64,000 nt of DNA from Saccharopolyspora soli (GCF_022678645.1 NZ_JALBWV010000001.1:248001-312000), one strand, 5' to 3'; counted from the stretch's first letter, positions 18,766-28,005 are shown. Notes: generated from the sequence alone by a model not told the origin. Translations and numbers: made by a program.

Positions 18766-19923
18766 TCACTCGAACCAGGTCGTGCCGGGGAACTGGTGCT
18801 GCCTGGCCACCTCTTCGTCCAGTTCGAGGCCGATCCCCGGGCGGTCGGAGAGCGTGATGGTGCCGTTGTTGATGATGTCCTCCTTGTCGGTGGTGATCGT
18901 CTTCCAGTAGTTCCGCGAAGTCCAGTGGAACTCCAGCGCCAGGAAGTTGGGCACCGTGGCGCACACCTGTGCCGAGGCCATCGTCCCGATCGGCGAGGAG
19001 ACGTTGTGCGGTGCCACCGGTACGTAGTTGATCTCAGCCAGGTTGGCGATCTTGCGGCATTCCGAAAGCCCGCCGCACTTCGGGATGTCCGGCTCGATCA
19101 CGTCGACCGCCTGGCTGCCCAGCAGATCGCGGAAACCGTGCCGCAGGTAGAGGTTCTCGCCCGCGCAGATCGGCGTCGTGGTCGCCTGCTTGACCTCGCG
19201 CATCGCGTCGACGTTCTCGGGCGGAACGGGCTCCTCCAACCACATCAGGTGGTACGGTTCGAGGTCCTTGGCCAACCGGATGGCGCTCGGCACATCTAGC
19301 CGGGTGTGCACGTCGGCGGCGAAGTCGATGTTGTTGCCCGCGATTTCCCTTGCTATCTCGACGGTTTGCACCATCCGCTCGTGTTCCCACAGGCTCGCGG
19401 TGTAGTTGAACTTGTCCTTGGTGAAGCCCGCCACCTCGCTGCCGCGATTTCCGTAGACGAAGATGTCCAGGTCGATCTTGAACGCGGTGAAGCCGCGTTC
19501 CAGGATTCCTTCGATGACGCGCCTGATCTCGTCGAAGTTCATCCCCGGTTCCACTTCGCAGTCGGCGTAGACCCGGACCTCGTCCCGGAACTTTCCGCCC
19601 AGCAGCTCGTAGATCGGCACGCCGAGCGCCTTGCCCTTCACGTCCCAGAGCGCCAGCTCGATGCCGGTGAGCGCGGTGACCAGCGCGCCCGCGAATCCGC
19701 CGTTGAACACGTTGGCGCGGCGCAACTCCTCGAACAGCGCGTCGATCTCGAACGGATCGCGCCCGATGAGCTTGGGTTTCAGGTGGTGGATGAGCGCGAT
19801 GGCCTGGACACCGCCGTGCACGCACTCGCCGAGCCCGGTGATGCCTTCGTCGGTCTCGATCCGCACCCACAGGTGCATGCCGTGGCCACTCGTCGCGGCC
19901 GTCTTCACCGCGGTGATCTTCAT
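18766..19923 (-). CDS. Enolase-superfamily dehydratase (mandelate racemase/muconate lactonizing enzyme family), copy 1
   Basis: A 385-residue sugar-acid dehydratase-like enzyme. The capping domain (1-125) is followed by a TIM barrel with the base region FTAFKIDLD near 168, metal ligands Asp in ADVHTRLD near 219, Glu in WLEEPVPPEN near 245 and Glu in CAGENLYLRHG near 272, and the late catalytic His in PVAPHNVSSPIG near 322, as in galactonate/gluconate dehydratase relatives. It would remove water from an aldonic acid to give a 2-keto-3-deoxy acid. The ATG overlaps the stop of the RraA-like gene upstream (ATGA), so the two are translationally coupled. The exact substrate cannot be read from sequence. 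Confidence 0.85.
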   Translation of the reverse strand: MKITAVKTAATSGHGMHLWVRIETDEGITGLGECVHGGVQAIALIHHLKPKLIGRDPFEIDALFEELRRANVFNGGFAGALVTALTGIELALWDVKGKALGVPIYELLGGKFRDEVRVYADCEVEPGMNFDEIRRVIEGILERGFTAFKIDLDIFVYGNRGSEVAGFTKDKFNYTASLWEHERMVQTVEIAREIAGNNIDFAADVHTRLDVPSAIRLAKDLEPYHLMWLEEPVPPENVDAMREVKQATTTPICAGENLYLRHGFRDLLGSQAVDVIEPDIPKCGGLSECRKIANLAEINYVPVAPHNVSSPIGTMASAQVCATVPNFLALEFHWTSRNYWKTITTDKEDIINNGTITLSDRPGIGLELDEEVARQHQFPGTTWFE

Positions 19924-20762
19924 GACTGACTCCTCGGGCGCTCGTTCGCCTGCGCTGCCCGCCACGCTTCGTACTCGGCCCAGCCTTGTTCGCTCAGCGG
20001 GTAGTACTTCTTCAAAGCGCCGCCTTCTTCCAGCTTCAGGCGGCTGAATTCTTCCCATTCCTCGTGGTCCAGGGTGTGTTCGAGCACCAGCTCGGCCATC
20101 TGCGCTGGTACCAGCACGGCACCATCGTCGTCGGCGATGATGATGTCGCCCGGCAGCACGAGCACTCGGTTGCACGCGATCGGCACGTTGGTGGCCCATG
20201 GGAACAAGGTTGTTTGCGAGGCGAAGTTCGGGGTGAATCCCCGCGTCCAGAGCGGAGTGCCGATTTCCTTTATCCGCGGCCAATCCCGGACGCAGCCGTC
20301 GACGACGATGCCCGCGCCACCGCGCCCCTTGAAATAGGTGACGAGCATTTCGCCCATGCAGCCGGTGTTGAGATCACCGAACGCCGAAACGGCCAGCACG
20401 TCGCCGGGCTGCACGGATTCGAAAACATCCCACAGCGCGCTCTTCTTCTCGACGTGCTCCTCCTGCGCGCCCGCACCGACGCCGGAGACGACGTCCTCGC
20501 GCTTAGGCATGAACTGCAGCGTCACCACGGGGCCGACGACCTTGGCGCCGGGCTGCCGAGGAATCGGTCCCTGGATGAAGGTCTGCCGCACTCCCATCCG
20601 GTGCATGACGGCGCTGGCGGTGGCGCTGCTGACGACCTGGAGCCTGCGGATGAGATCCGGGTCCGGCCGGGAGAACGGCGGGCCGGACAGCGGCAGTTCG
20701 CGCGCTATGTCGGGGATGGGTAGGCGGACGTCCACTGGCTCATTGCCTCGCGGTGGTCTCAT
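19920..20762 (-). CDS. RraA-fold protein (HMG/CHA aldolase-like), copy 1
   Basis: A 280-residue protein of the RraA / 4-hydroxy-4-methyl-2-oxoglutarate aldolase family. The active-site region is present: GDLNTGCMGEMLVTYFKGRG near 150 and VVDGCVRDWP near 175, where the Arg-Asp pair binds substrate and Mg2+. Family enzymes cleave 2-keto acids to pyruvate plus an aldehyde or oxaloacetate, which fits a partner dehydratase making 2-keto-3-deoxy acids. RNase E inhibition, the other known RraA role, is unlikely here. Start ATG has GAGGAA eight bases upstream. First gene of a two-gene minus-strand unit, divergent from the solute-binding-protein gene. Confidence 0.82.
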   Translation of the reverse strand: MRPPRGNEPVDVRLPIPDIARELPLSGPPFSRPDPDLIRRLQVVSSATASAVMHRMGVRQTFIQGPIPRQPGAKVVGPVVTLQFMPKREDVVSGVGAGAQEEHVEKKSALWDVFESVQPGDVLAVSAFGDLNTGCMGEMLVTYFKGRGGAGIVVDGCVRDWPRIKEIGTPLWTRGFTPNFASQTTLFPWATNVPIACNRVLVLPGDIIIADDDGAVLVPAQMAELVLEHTLDHEEWEEFSRLKLEEGGALKKYYPLSEQGWAEYEAWRAAQANERPRSQS

Positions 20763-21234
20763 CGCCTGCGTTCCTCGCTTTCGACGGGCCTCCAACGGAA
20801 TGCGGCACCAATTGGTCCGCACGTGTATCGCGCACGATCGGGACGAATTCCCGCAGCGGATGCTTTTCGCGGCCGTCGCGCGGCACCGTGCTCCGGTGCG
20901 TGACCAGCCGCAGGCGTGCGCTCTCAGACGGGTGGCGGTTGCGTGAGCTGCGGCGAATGTAGCTCTCGACGGGCTACCGAAGGGCGCTGGCGGACGGTTC
21001 GGATAGGGCGGATCCGGGAGCGGGATGGGTAGTTGACGTACGTCACAGCCGGGGTGATCATTGTCGCGTTCGGCCAGGAATCCTCCGCCGTGAGCGGAAA
21101 GTCGACCCGCTCACGTTCCGCTGGTGCCTGGCCCCTTCCACAGGTGACCGCCACGATGCCGAAAACCCGCATCAGCCGCGCGCCCGTGGTACTGGGCGCA
21201 GTGCAGTGAATCCTCAACGAAGAGGTGGAAACTG
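20763..21234. promoter_or_regulatory. Divergent control region with a 12-bp palindrome over a -35 box
   Basis: This 472-base gap separates the two catabolic units. It has no protein-like frame. A perfect palindrome TGACGTACGTCA lies at 21034-21045 and overlaps a TTGACG element (21033-21038); 17 bases on is GATCAT (21056-21061), a weak -10 candidate reading toward the solute-binding-protein gene. A repressor bound at the palindrome would block this promoter. No regulator gene lies next to it. Confidence 0.45.
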
Positions 21235-22683
21235 ATGGACAGAGACGACCTGCCAATGCTGAATCGGCGTCGATTGTTGGCCGGGGTCGGCGTGCTGACC
21301 TCGGGAATGCTGCTGCCGGGGCTGTCTTCCTGCGGCAGCTCGGGGTCGTCGACCGTACCCGCGGCCGCGGTGCCTCCCGATCTGGTGGAAGCGGCGAAGC
21401 AGTTGCCGAACAAGTCCGCCAGCGTGCTGTCGATGCAGATGTACACGAAACAGGCGGACAACGCGGTCAAGGACGCCTACGACGTCTTCGCCGAGCAGAC
21501 CGGCACGAAGATCAGCAGTGCGAGCTTCAGCGCCGACGAGGGCAACTTCATCGCCAAGCAGGACGCGGCCGTCCGGGCCGGTCAGGTCCAGGACCTGGCG
21601 TTCATCTCGGCGCAGCGGTTCGTGGCCCAGATGCAGCAGCTCGGCATGATCCAGGACGTCTCCGACGTCGTCGCGGACATGACCGCGAAGTACGGTCCGC
21701 CACCACCCGTCGCGGAGAGCTACCTCAAGATCGGCGGCAAGTGGTGGGGAGTTCCGTTCTACTCGATCGGTGGCGGGTACTTCCTCCGCAAGGACTGGCT
21801 CGCCGAGAAGGGCATCAACGTCAGCGATGTCGTGACCTTCGAGAACGCCCGCGACGCCGCGCTGGAGGTGTCCGATCCGTCGAAGAACCGGTTCGGCTGG
21901 GGCTTTTCGGTCAACCGCGGTGGCGATGCGAACGGTTTGATCTCCGATGTGCTCAACGCCTACGGCAGTTCGATCTGCTCCGACGACGGCACCAAGGTCA
22001 TCTTCAACAGGCCGGAGACCGTCGACGCGATCAGGTTCCTGGCCGATATCTACGTCAATCCGAAGTACCAACCGATGCTCCCGCCCGGACTCATGAGCTG
22101 GACGGACACCGGGAACAACGAGGCGTGGCTGGCCGGGCTGATCGGCATCACGCTCAACCAGGCCAGCCTGTACGCGCAGTCGAAGTCCTCGAAGAACCCG
22201 GTGTACGACGCCACCGCGATGCTCGCCGGGCTGACCGGGCCGGGCATCTCCGCACCGCTGGCGTTCGGTGATCTCACCGCCTTCGTCATCTTCAAGGGCG
22301 CGAAGAACCCCGAACTGGCCAAGCTGCTCCCGAAATACCTTGCGGCAGGCCCGACGATGCGCACCCTGGTGGAGGCTTCCGGCGCGGGCATCGCCCTCCC
22401 GGCCTACGACGGGGTGTGGAAGTCCGATCCGTACTTCCTCAACGGCGACCCGATCTACCAGGTGACCTACGACGGCAATGCCATGCCGATTCCGGCGGTG
22501 TCCACCACCGGACTGCACTTCCCGCAGGCGCCCAGCGCCGGGGAGAACGCGGTCCGCCAAGCCTACGTGATGACCGACATGATGGGCGAGATCATCCAGG
22601 GGAAATCCGATGTCCCTTCGGCAGTGGCGACCGCCCACGACCGCATGGTCCAGATCTTCGAGCAGCAGGGGCTGAACCAGTGA
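21235..22683 (+). CDS. ABC transporter extracellular solute-binding lipoprotein (family 1)
   Basis: A 482-residue substrate-binding protein. The N-terminus has a twin-arginine stretch NRRRLLAGVG and a lipobox LSSC (Cys33), so it is probably a Tat-exported lipoprotein anchored outside the membrane. The mature part has the two-lobed fold of carbohydrate-binding proteins (YDVFAEQTGTKISSASF near 80; GKWWGVPFYSIGGGYFLRKDWL near 164; ITLNQASLYAQ near 305). It should capture a sugar, sugar acid or oligosaccharide and pass it to the fused permease at 26029. Ribosome site AGAGGTGG. It heads the plus-strand catabolic genes, 29 bases before the SDR. Confidence 0.88.
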   Translation: MDRDDLPMLNRRRLLAGVGVLTSGMLLPGLSSCGSSGSSTVPAAAVPPDLVEAAKQLPNKSASVLSMQMYTKQADNAVKDAYDVFAEQTGTKISSASFSADEGNFIAKQDAAVRAGQVQDLAFISAQRFVAQMQQLGMIQDVSDVVADMTAKYGPPPPVAESYLKIGGKWWGVPFYSIGGGYFLRKDWLAEKGINVSDVVTFENARDAALEVSDPSKNRFGWGFSVNRGGDANGLISDVLNAYGSSICSDDGTKVIFNRPETVDAIRFLADIYVNPKYQPMLPPGLMSWTDTGNNEAWLAGLIGITLNQASLYAQSKSSKNPVYDATAMLAGLTGPGISAPLAFGDLTAFVIFKGAKNPELAKLLPKYLAAGPTMRTLVEASGAGIALPAYDGVWKSDPYFLNGDPIYQVTYDGNAMPIPAVSTTGLHFPQAPSAGENAVRQAYVMTDMMGEIIQGKSDVPSAVATAHDRMVQIFEQQGLNQ

Positions 22684-22712
22684 CCACGTCCGCTTGGAGG
22701 GAGTAAGCGGTC

Positions 22713-23471
22713 ATGGCGAACCTCTCCGGAAAGAAAGCCCTGGTGACCGGGGGCGGGATCGGCATCGGCAGGGGAATCGCGATCGAGCTCGCGCGGGCCG
22801 GGGCGGACGTCGCGGTCCACTACCCGCCCGTCGAGGAACCACCAGCGACCACGCAGCGCATCGTCGAGCTCGGCCAGAAAGCCTTCGCGGTGGAAGGCGA
22901 TCTGCGCGAGCCCGAGGTCTGCCGAGACGTCGTCGATCGGGCGGCCGACGCATTGGGCGGGTTGGACATTCTCGTCAACAACGCCGGGGTGACCCGGTTC
23001 GTCGAATTCCTCGACATCGAACCCGATCTTTTCGACGACCTGTTCCACCTCAATATCCGGGGGTATTTCTTCTGCGCGCAGCAGGCGGTTCGGCATTTCC
23101 TGGCAGCAGGTGGGGGAAGCATCGTCAATCTCAGTTCGATCAACGGTAGCCGGGGCTTTCCCCGAGCCGCGGCCTATGCCGCGACGAAGGGGGCGGTCGA
23201 CGCTTTCACCAGGGTGCTGTCCACGGATCTGGCGCCGCGTGGCATCCGGGTCAACGCGATAGCGCCGGGCAGCGTCGAGACGCCGCGCTCCTGGGTGGAC
23301 CAGCCGGACTACTCGCGGGAGACCGCCGCCCAACGCATTCCGGTCCGCCGGGTCGGGCTGCCCGCCGACATCGGGCGCGTGGCGGCGTTTCTCGCGTCCG
23401 ACGACGCCGGATACATCAGTGGCCAGGTAATCCACGTCGACGGCGGCTGGATGGCGCTGGGTGGGGGGTGA
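22713..23471 (+). CDS. SDR-family oxidoreductase
   Basis: A 252-residue classical short-chain dehydrogenase. The cofactor loop is TGGGIGIGRGIAIE near residue 11, NNAG near 90, the catalytic Ser in NLSSINGSRG near 140, and the Tyr/Lys pair in YAATKGA near 155; the C-terminus YISGQVIHVDGG is typical. Adjacent to a sugar-binding protein and two sugar-acid dehydratases, it likely oxidises the imported sugar or interconverts sugar acids; substrate specificity is inference. It follows the binding protein closely and is followed by a 297-base gap with its own promoter for the next genes. Confidence 0.85.
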   Translation: MANLSGKKALVTGGGIGIGRGIAIELARAGADVAVHYPPVEEPPATTQRIVELGQKAFAVEGDLREPEVCRDVVDRAADALGGLDILVNNAGVTRFVEFLDIEPDLFDDLFHLNIRGYFFCAQQAVRHFLAAGGGSIVNLSSINGSRGFPRAAAYAATKGAVDAFTRVLSTDLAPRGIRVNAIAPGSVETPRSWVDQPDYSRETAAQRIPVRRVGLPADIGRVAAFLASDDAGYISGQVIHVDGGWMALGGG

Positions 23472-23595
23472 CGCGTATCGGACTTTCGAATGGATTGGAT
23501 CCGCCTGGCGCATGCTCTCTGGTAAATGGACTTGGCAGCTCAGCTGATTCGTCGCGGAGTCGCAATTCGACCGCCGGTGCGGGCTAATTCCAGCG

Positions 23596-23624
23596 TTGAC
23601 ACGGTGCGCACCGGATCGTAGTGT
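23596..23624 (+). promoter_or_regulatory. Sigma-70-type promoter upstream of the RraA/dehydratase/permease genes
   Basis: A perfect -35 TTGACA (23596-23601), 17-base spacer and TAGTGT -10 (23619-23624) fit the housekeeping actinobacterial promoter. A small dyad GTGA-CGT-TCAC overlaps the expected start point at 23623-23633 and shares the TGACGT half-site of the palindrome at 21034. The leader would be about 140 bases; the remainder of 23472-23768 shows nothing else. Confidence 0.5.
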
Positions 23625-23768
23625 GACGTTCACCTGGTCTTCCTGCCGGTGTTGTCGTTCGAATCGTCGCCGTCGGAATTCGAATTTCCACGGCGCCCCC
23701 GCTCGCCCGAATTGTTCGCATCGGAAAAGCCACCCGCAACGCCCGCCGCAGCTACCCCTGGAGTTCGC

Positions 23769-24602
23769 ATGAGGATCCAGCCCAGCCACGACGATTTGAT
23801 CTCCTTGACCGCGGCGTGGTCGGGGGAGCGGTTCGCGGACGGGCGGCCACGGGTTCCCGACGATGTCCTCGCCCGATTGCGCGCCGCGACCACCGAAGAG
23901 GCGTGGAGCACCCTGCGGCAGGAGGGTTTCGACCGGCAGTTCGCGGGTGGCTGGCGGGAGACGCATCCGGGCGCGGTCCTGGTCGGGCGGGCGGTGACCG
24001 CGCAGTTCCTGCCGCACCGCCCGGATTACGACGCCGCCGTGGTGGCCGCCGGTGCCGAAATCGGTTTCACCGCAGGGGATCGGCAGAACTCGTGGATCAT
24101 CGAATCGCTGCAGACCGGTGACGTGATGGTGACCAACATCTTCGGCAAGGTCAAAGACGGCACCGTGATCGGGGACAACCTCGGTACCGCGGTGGCCACG
24201 CGCACCGGTGTCGGCGCGGTGATCGACGGCGGCATCCGGGACCTCCAGGGGCTCACCCAGTTGGCCGGGGTCAACTTCCTGTTCCGAGACGCCGATCCCA
24301 CCGCGATCCGCGACGTGACGTTGGCGGGGCTGAACGTGGCGATCCGGATCGGGTCGGCGACGGTGCTGCCCGGTGACGTGGTGCTGGGCACCCCGACCGG
24401 TGTCATCTTCATCCCGCCGCAGCTCGCCGAACGAGTCGCCGAGAAGAGCGAGGACACCCGCATCCGCGACGTGTTCGGCAAACTCCGGCTCGCCGAACGG
24501 GCCTACACCAGCGCCGAGATCGATGTGGCGCAGTGGGCGACCCACATCGAGGCGGACTTCCAGCAGTGGAAACAGCACCGGGTTTCAAAGGAGATGTCGT
24601 GA
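23769..24602 (+). CDS. RraA-fold protein (HMG/CHA aldolase-like), copy 2
   Basis: A 277-residue RraA-family protein, a paralogue of the copy at 19920 but clearly diverged. The active-site loop is GDNLGTAVATRTGVG near 137 and AVIDGGIRDLQG near 152, with the Arg-Asp pair. An N-terminal extension of ~60 residues precedes the core. It is expected to cleave a 2-keto-3-deoxy acid to pyruvate and an aldehyde. The ATG at 23769 starts the protein-like part; the in-frame region upstream is low-complexity. Its stop overlaps the GTG of the dehydratase by four bases (GTGA), as in the other unit, so the aldolase-dehydratase coupling occurs twice in this region. Confidence 0.8.
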   Translation: MRIQPSHDDLISLTAAWSGERFADGRPRVPDDVLARLRAATTEEAWSTLRQEGFDRQFAGGWRETHPGAVLVGRAVTAQFLPHRPDYDAAVVAAGAEIGFTAGDRQNSWIIESLQTGDVMVTNIFGKVKDGTVIGDNLGTAVATRTGVGAVIDGGIRDLQGLTQLAGVNFLFRDADPTAIRDVTLAGLNVAIRIGSATVLPGDVVLGTPTGVIFIPPQLAERVAEKSEDTRIRDVFGKLRLAERAYTSAEIDVAQWATHIEADFQQWKQHRVSKEMS

Positions 24603-25867
24603 CCGCGCGTCCCGAAGACCACGTCAGCAACTACTCCCGGCCGAGTGATCTGCGGATCACCGATCTGCGCGTCGCCAACCTGACCGGGGTCCCGTTCCGG
24701 TCCACCATCATCCGCATCGACACCAACCAGGGCATCTCCGGTTACGGGGAGGTCCGGGACGGCGCGAGCAAGACCTACGCACTGCTGCTGAAGAGCCGCC
24801 TGATCGGCGAAAACCCGTGCAACGTCGACAAGCTCTTCCGCAAGATCAAGCAGTTCGGCCACCACGCCCGGCAGGCCGGTGGGATCTGCGGCGTGGAGAT
24901 GGCGCTGATGGACCTGGCTGGCAAGGCGTACGGCGTTCCGGCGTTCGTGCTGGCCGGGGGCAAGTTCCGGGACCAGGTGCTGTGCTACGCGGACACGCCG
25001 TCGTCGTTGGATCCGGAGGAGATGGGCAAGCGGCTGGTGGAGCGCCGCGATCGCGGTTACCAGTTCTTGAAGATGGACGTGGGCATCAAGCTGCTCCACG
25101 ACGTTGCGGACTGCCTGATCGCGCCACCCGGCGCGCTGGAGACGACCGACGTCATGCATCCGTTCACCGGCATCCAGGTCACCGCCAAAGGCGTGCAGCT
25201 GCTGGCCGACTACGTCGCCACGGTGCGGGACGTGGTCGGCTACGACATTCCGCTGGCCGTGGACCACTTCGGACACATCGCGGTGGACTCGTGCATCCGG
25301 ATCGGCCACGCGCTGGAACCGTTCACCCTCGCCTGGCTGGAGGACATGATCCCGTGGCAGTTCACCAGCCAGTGGCGGCAGCTGACCGCGGCGGTCAGCA
25401 CCCCGACCTGCACCGGCGAGGACATCTACCTGAAGGAGAACTTCCGGCCGCTGCTGGACAACGAGGCGGTCCGGGTCATCCACCCGGACCCGGCCACCTC
25501 CGGCGGCATCCTGGAGACCAAGAAGATCGGTGATCTCGCCGAGGAGTACGGCGTGCCGATGGCCCTGCACATGGCGGCTTCGCCGATCGCGACCCTCGCG
25601 GCAGTGCACATCGCGGCGGCCACCCAGAACTTCCTGGTGCTCGAACACCACGCCGCGGACGTCCCGCGGTGGAGCGAACTCGTCACCGGCCTGCCGAATC
25701 CGCTGATCGTGGACGGGCACATCACCGTGCCCGACGCGCCGGGGCTCGGCTTCACCGACATCAACGAGGAACTGTTCCGCGAACACCTCGACCCGGCGGA
25801 TCCCGTCTTCTTCGAAGACACCGACGCCTGGAACGACGAACGCAGCCACGACCGGCTCTGGAGCTGA
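24599..25867 (+). CDS. Enolase-superfamily dehydratase (mandelate racemase family), copy 2
   Basis: A 422-residue enolase-superfamily enzyme, coupled by GTGA overlap to the RraA-like gene and with an AAGGAG ribosome site. The barrel motifs are FLKMDVGIKLL near 158, metal ligands Asp in LAVDHFGHI near 222, Glu in WLEDMIPW near 247 and Glu in CTGEDIYLKENF near 275, VIHPDPATSGG near 297 and the catalytic His in MALHMAASPIA near 322. It is longer and distinct from the copy at 18766, so the two probably use different stereoisomers or sugar acids. Reaction: dehydration to a 2-keto-3-deoxy acid (inferred from family). Lies between the aldolase-like gene and the permease. Confidence 0.85.
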   Translation: MTARPEDHVSNYSRPSDLRITDLRVANLTGVPFRSTIIRIDTNQGISGYGEVRDGASKTYALLLKSRLIGENPCNVDKLFRKIKQFGHHARQAGGICGVEMALMDLAGKAYGVPAFVLAGGKFRDQVLCYADTPSSLDPEEMGKRLVERRDRGYQFLKMDVGIKLLHDVADCLIAPPGALETTDVMHPFTGIQVTAKGVQLLADYVATVRDVVGYDIPLAVDHFGHIAVDSCIRIGHALEPFTLAWLEDMIPWQFTSQWRQLTAAVSTPTCTGEDIYLKENFRPLLDNEAVRVIHPDPATSGGILETKKIGDLAEEYGVPMALHMAASPIATLAAVHIAAATQNFLVLEHHAADVPRWSELVTGLPNPLIVDGHITVPDAPGLGFTDINEELFREHLDPADPVFFEDTDAWNDERSHDRLWS

Positions 25868-25909
25868 CGGGCCCACCAACAGCGGCAACGACGACGCTTG
25901 GCAGGGGTT

Positions 25910-26032
25910 ATGACGCAAAACCAGTTCTGCGCCCACGCAGACACCAGGAGCAGCGGCAGCGCCGCGCCGCCGGGTCTGGTCAGTCCGGACCGGCCGGTGG
26001 AATTCGTCGAGCGGTTCGGGGTCCTGCGGTGA
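25910..26032 (+). CDS. Small ORF overlapping the permease start
   Basis: A 40-codon frame (MTQNQFCAHADT onward, ending FVERFGVLR) begins at an ATG after GGCAGGGG and stops in a GTGA overlap with the permease GTG. The peptide is Pro/Ser-rich and matches nothing I know. It could be a coupling leader, or an N-terminal tail of the permease put out of frame, since many MalF-type permeases have such a tail before the REWRMA stretch. Whether it is translated is not shown. Confidence 0.35.
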   Translation: MTQNQFCAHADTRSSGSAAPPGLVSPDRPVEFVERFGVLR

Positions 26033-27957
26033 ACCGGGCGCGGGAGTGGCGGATGGCGGTGCTGTTCGTCGGACCGCTGGTGCTGCTGATCTTCGGGCTG
26101 ATCGCGGTTCCGTTCGTCGACTCCATCGTGCTCAGCTTCACCGCTCGGCACGGCGCGGACACCGTGTTCGTCGGACTGGCGAACTTCTTCGCGCTGCCAA
26201 GCGATCCGACGTTCCGCGCCGGGGCGCAGAACTCGTACGTCTTCACCGCCTACTCGGTGCTGTTCAAGATCGTGATCGGGCTGATCGTCGCGCTGCTGCT
26301 GCACAACCTGCGGCGCGGCCGGGCGCTGCTGGCGGGCATCGTCCTGCTGCCGTGGGTGATTCCGACCGTGGTCACCGCGTTCACCTGGCGGGCGATGCTC
26401 GATCCGCTCTTCGGGGGCGTCAACTCGCTGCTGACCTGGCTCGGGATCGGGCCGGTGCTGGAGTGGTTGCACCTGGTCGACCAGTGGCCAGCCACCTGGC
26501 TCGCGGATCCGGATCTGGCCATGCCCGCGGTGATCGCGGTCAACGTGTGGAAGGGCATCCCGTTCTTCGCGGTGAACTTCCTGGCCGGGCTGAAGGCGAT
26601 CGACGCCCACCTCTACGAGGCCGCCGCGGTCGACGGCGCGGACGCCTGGCAGCGGTTCCTGCACATCACGCTGCCCGGACTGCGCTACGTCATCGTGGTG
26701 ACCACGCTGCTGTCGTCGATCTGGACGTTCAACAACTTCGACCTGATCTGGTTGCTCACCCAGGGCGGTCCGGGACAGGCCACAACGCCGTACGTGCTGG
26801 TGGCGTACACCAAGGCGATCCAGCAACTGCAGTACGGCGCTGGCGCGGCGGTGGCGCTGGTGATGGTGCCGATCGTCGGGGTGCTGGTGTTCATCCTCGC
26901 CAGGTACCTGCGCAACCAGGGACCCGGTGTCAAGGAGGGCGCCATCAGCCGCTTCGTCGTCCGGTACCGACGGCCGCTGACTTGGATCGGCCTGGTCGCG
27001 CTGGTCGTCTCGCTGGTCGTGCTCCGCCCGTCGATCGCGTGGAAGGCCGCGGTCGGGCTCGCGATAATCGTCGGGCTCGGGGTGCTCTTCGGCCGGTTCG
27101 CCGGGGGGACGAACTTCACCGGCGGACCGCCGCGACAGGTTTCCCGGCGGATCCCGGCCTGGCTGGCGATGGCGGTGGTGCTGCTGTTCGTCGTCGGGCC
27201 GCTGTACTGGATCGTGGTGACGGCGTTCAAGACCGACACCCAGATCACCTCGCGCGCCAACGACCTGTTCCCGGTGCCGTGGAGCTTGGAGCAGTTCACC
27301 ACGCTGTTCGACGAGCAACCGTTCGGAACCTGGTTCCTCAACACCATCCTCGTGTCGGGCGTCGCGACCGCGCTCACCATGGTTTTCGCCGCGCTCGCCG
27401 GTTATGCCCTCGCCCGGCTGCGCTTCCGCGGCGCGCAGACCCTGACCGGCGCGGTGCTGATCACGTACGTGATGCCCGGCGCGCTGCTGTTCATCCCGCT
27501 GTACCAGTTGCTCAGCGACCTGCAGCTGATCGACACCCGGTGGGCGCTGATCCTCACCTACCCGACCTTCACCCTGCCGTTCGCGACCTGGCTGCTGCTG
27601 GGCTACTTCCGGTCGATCCCGGTGGAACTGGAGGAGGCGGCGATGATCGACGGCGCCACCAGGTTCCAGGCGTTCCTGCGGATCGTGATGCCGCTGGCGA
27701 AACCCGCCATGCTGGCAGTGGCGCTGTTCACCCTGACAAACGCGTGGAACGAGTTCCTGCTCGCCTTCGTGTTCATCACATCCGACGACCTCAAGACGCT
27801 ACCGGTCGGCCTGCAATCGATGATCTTCGGCGACGTGGTGCCCTACGGCGTGCTCGCCGCCGCATCGCTGCTGATCAGCATCCCGGTGGTGCTGATGTAC
27901 TCCTTCGGTCAACGCTTCCTCACCGAAGGTTTGACGGCCGGAGCGATGAAGGGCTGA
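26029..27957 (+). CDS. Fused ABC sugar permease (MalF-like and MalG-like domains in one chain)
   Basis: A 642-residue membrane protein containing both inner-membrane subunits of a carbohydrate ABC importer, normally two genes of about 300 and 280 residues. Domain 1 (about 1-300) has six membrane segments and the ATPase-contact loop [20 protein letters not shown] near 197. A linker with two extra hydrophobic segments (about 315-355) leads to domain 2 (about 380-642), with the second loop [21 protein letters not shown] near 535. The start is a GTG in GTGA overlap with a small upstream frame. No ATP-binding subunit is nearby, so it probably uses a shared MsiK-type ATPase, as known in actinobacteria. 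Partner binding protein is at 21235. Confidence 0.85.
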   Translation: MNRAREWRMAVLFVGPLVLLIFGLIAVPFVDSIVLSFTARHGADTVFVGLANFFALPSDPTFRAGAQNSYVFTAYSVLFKIVIGLIVALLLHNLRRGRALLAGIVLLPWVIPTVVTAFTWRAMLDPLFGGVNSLLTWLGIGPVLEWLHLVDQWPATWLADPDLAMPAVIAVNVWKGIPFFAVNFLAGLKAIDAHLYEAAAVDGADAWQRFLHITLPGLRYVIVVTTLLSSIWTFNNFDLIWLLTQGGPGQATTPYVLVAYTKAIQQLQYGAGAAVALVMVPIVGVLVFILARYLRNQGPGVKEGAISRFVVRYRRPLTWIGLVALVVSLVVLRPSIAWKAAVGLAIIVGLGVLFGRFAGGTNFTGGPPRQVSRRIPAWLAMAVVLLFVVGPLYWIVVTAFKTDTQITSRANDLFPVPWSLEQFTTLFDEQPFGTWFLNTILVSGVATALTMVFAALAGYALARLRFRGAQTLTGAVLITYVMPGALLFIPLYQLLSDLQLIDTRWALILTYPTFTLPFATWLLLGYFRSIPVELEEAAMIDGATRFQAFLRIVMPLAKPAMLAVALFTLTNAWNEFLLAFVFITSDDLKTLPVGLQSMIFGDVVPYGVLAAASLLISIPVVLMYSFGQRFLTEGLTAGAMKG

Positions 27958-27967
27958 GGACGTGGCG

Positions 27968-28005
27968 CCGCTGCGGTGCACCGCAGGCGTGGTGCACCGC
28001 AGCGG
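27968..28005. terminator. Strong inverted repeat between permease and convergent pseudogene
   Basis: A perfect 15-bp stem, CCGCTGCGGTGCACC and its complement, with an eight-base loop, extendable by G-U pairs. It begins 11 bases after the permease stop and ends at the stop of the convergent pseudogene. There is no T-tract, as is common in actinobacterial terminators. Confidence 0.7.

Noticed and set aside
21214..24578. Minus-strand frames opposite the binding protein, SDR and RraA copy 2
   Set aside because: Shadow frames of genes with clear catalytic motifs on the other strand.
25426..27318. 630-codon minus-strand frame opposite the fused permease
   Set aside because: Gln/His/Asp/Arg-rich antisense of membrane segments; no domain.
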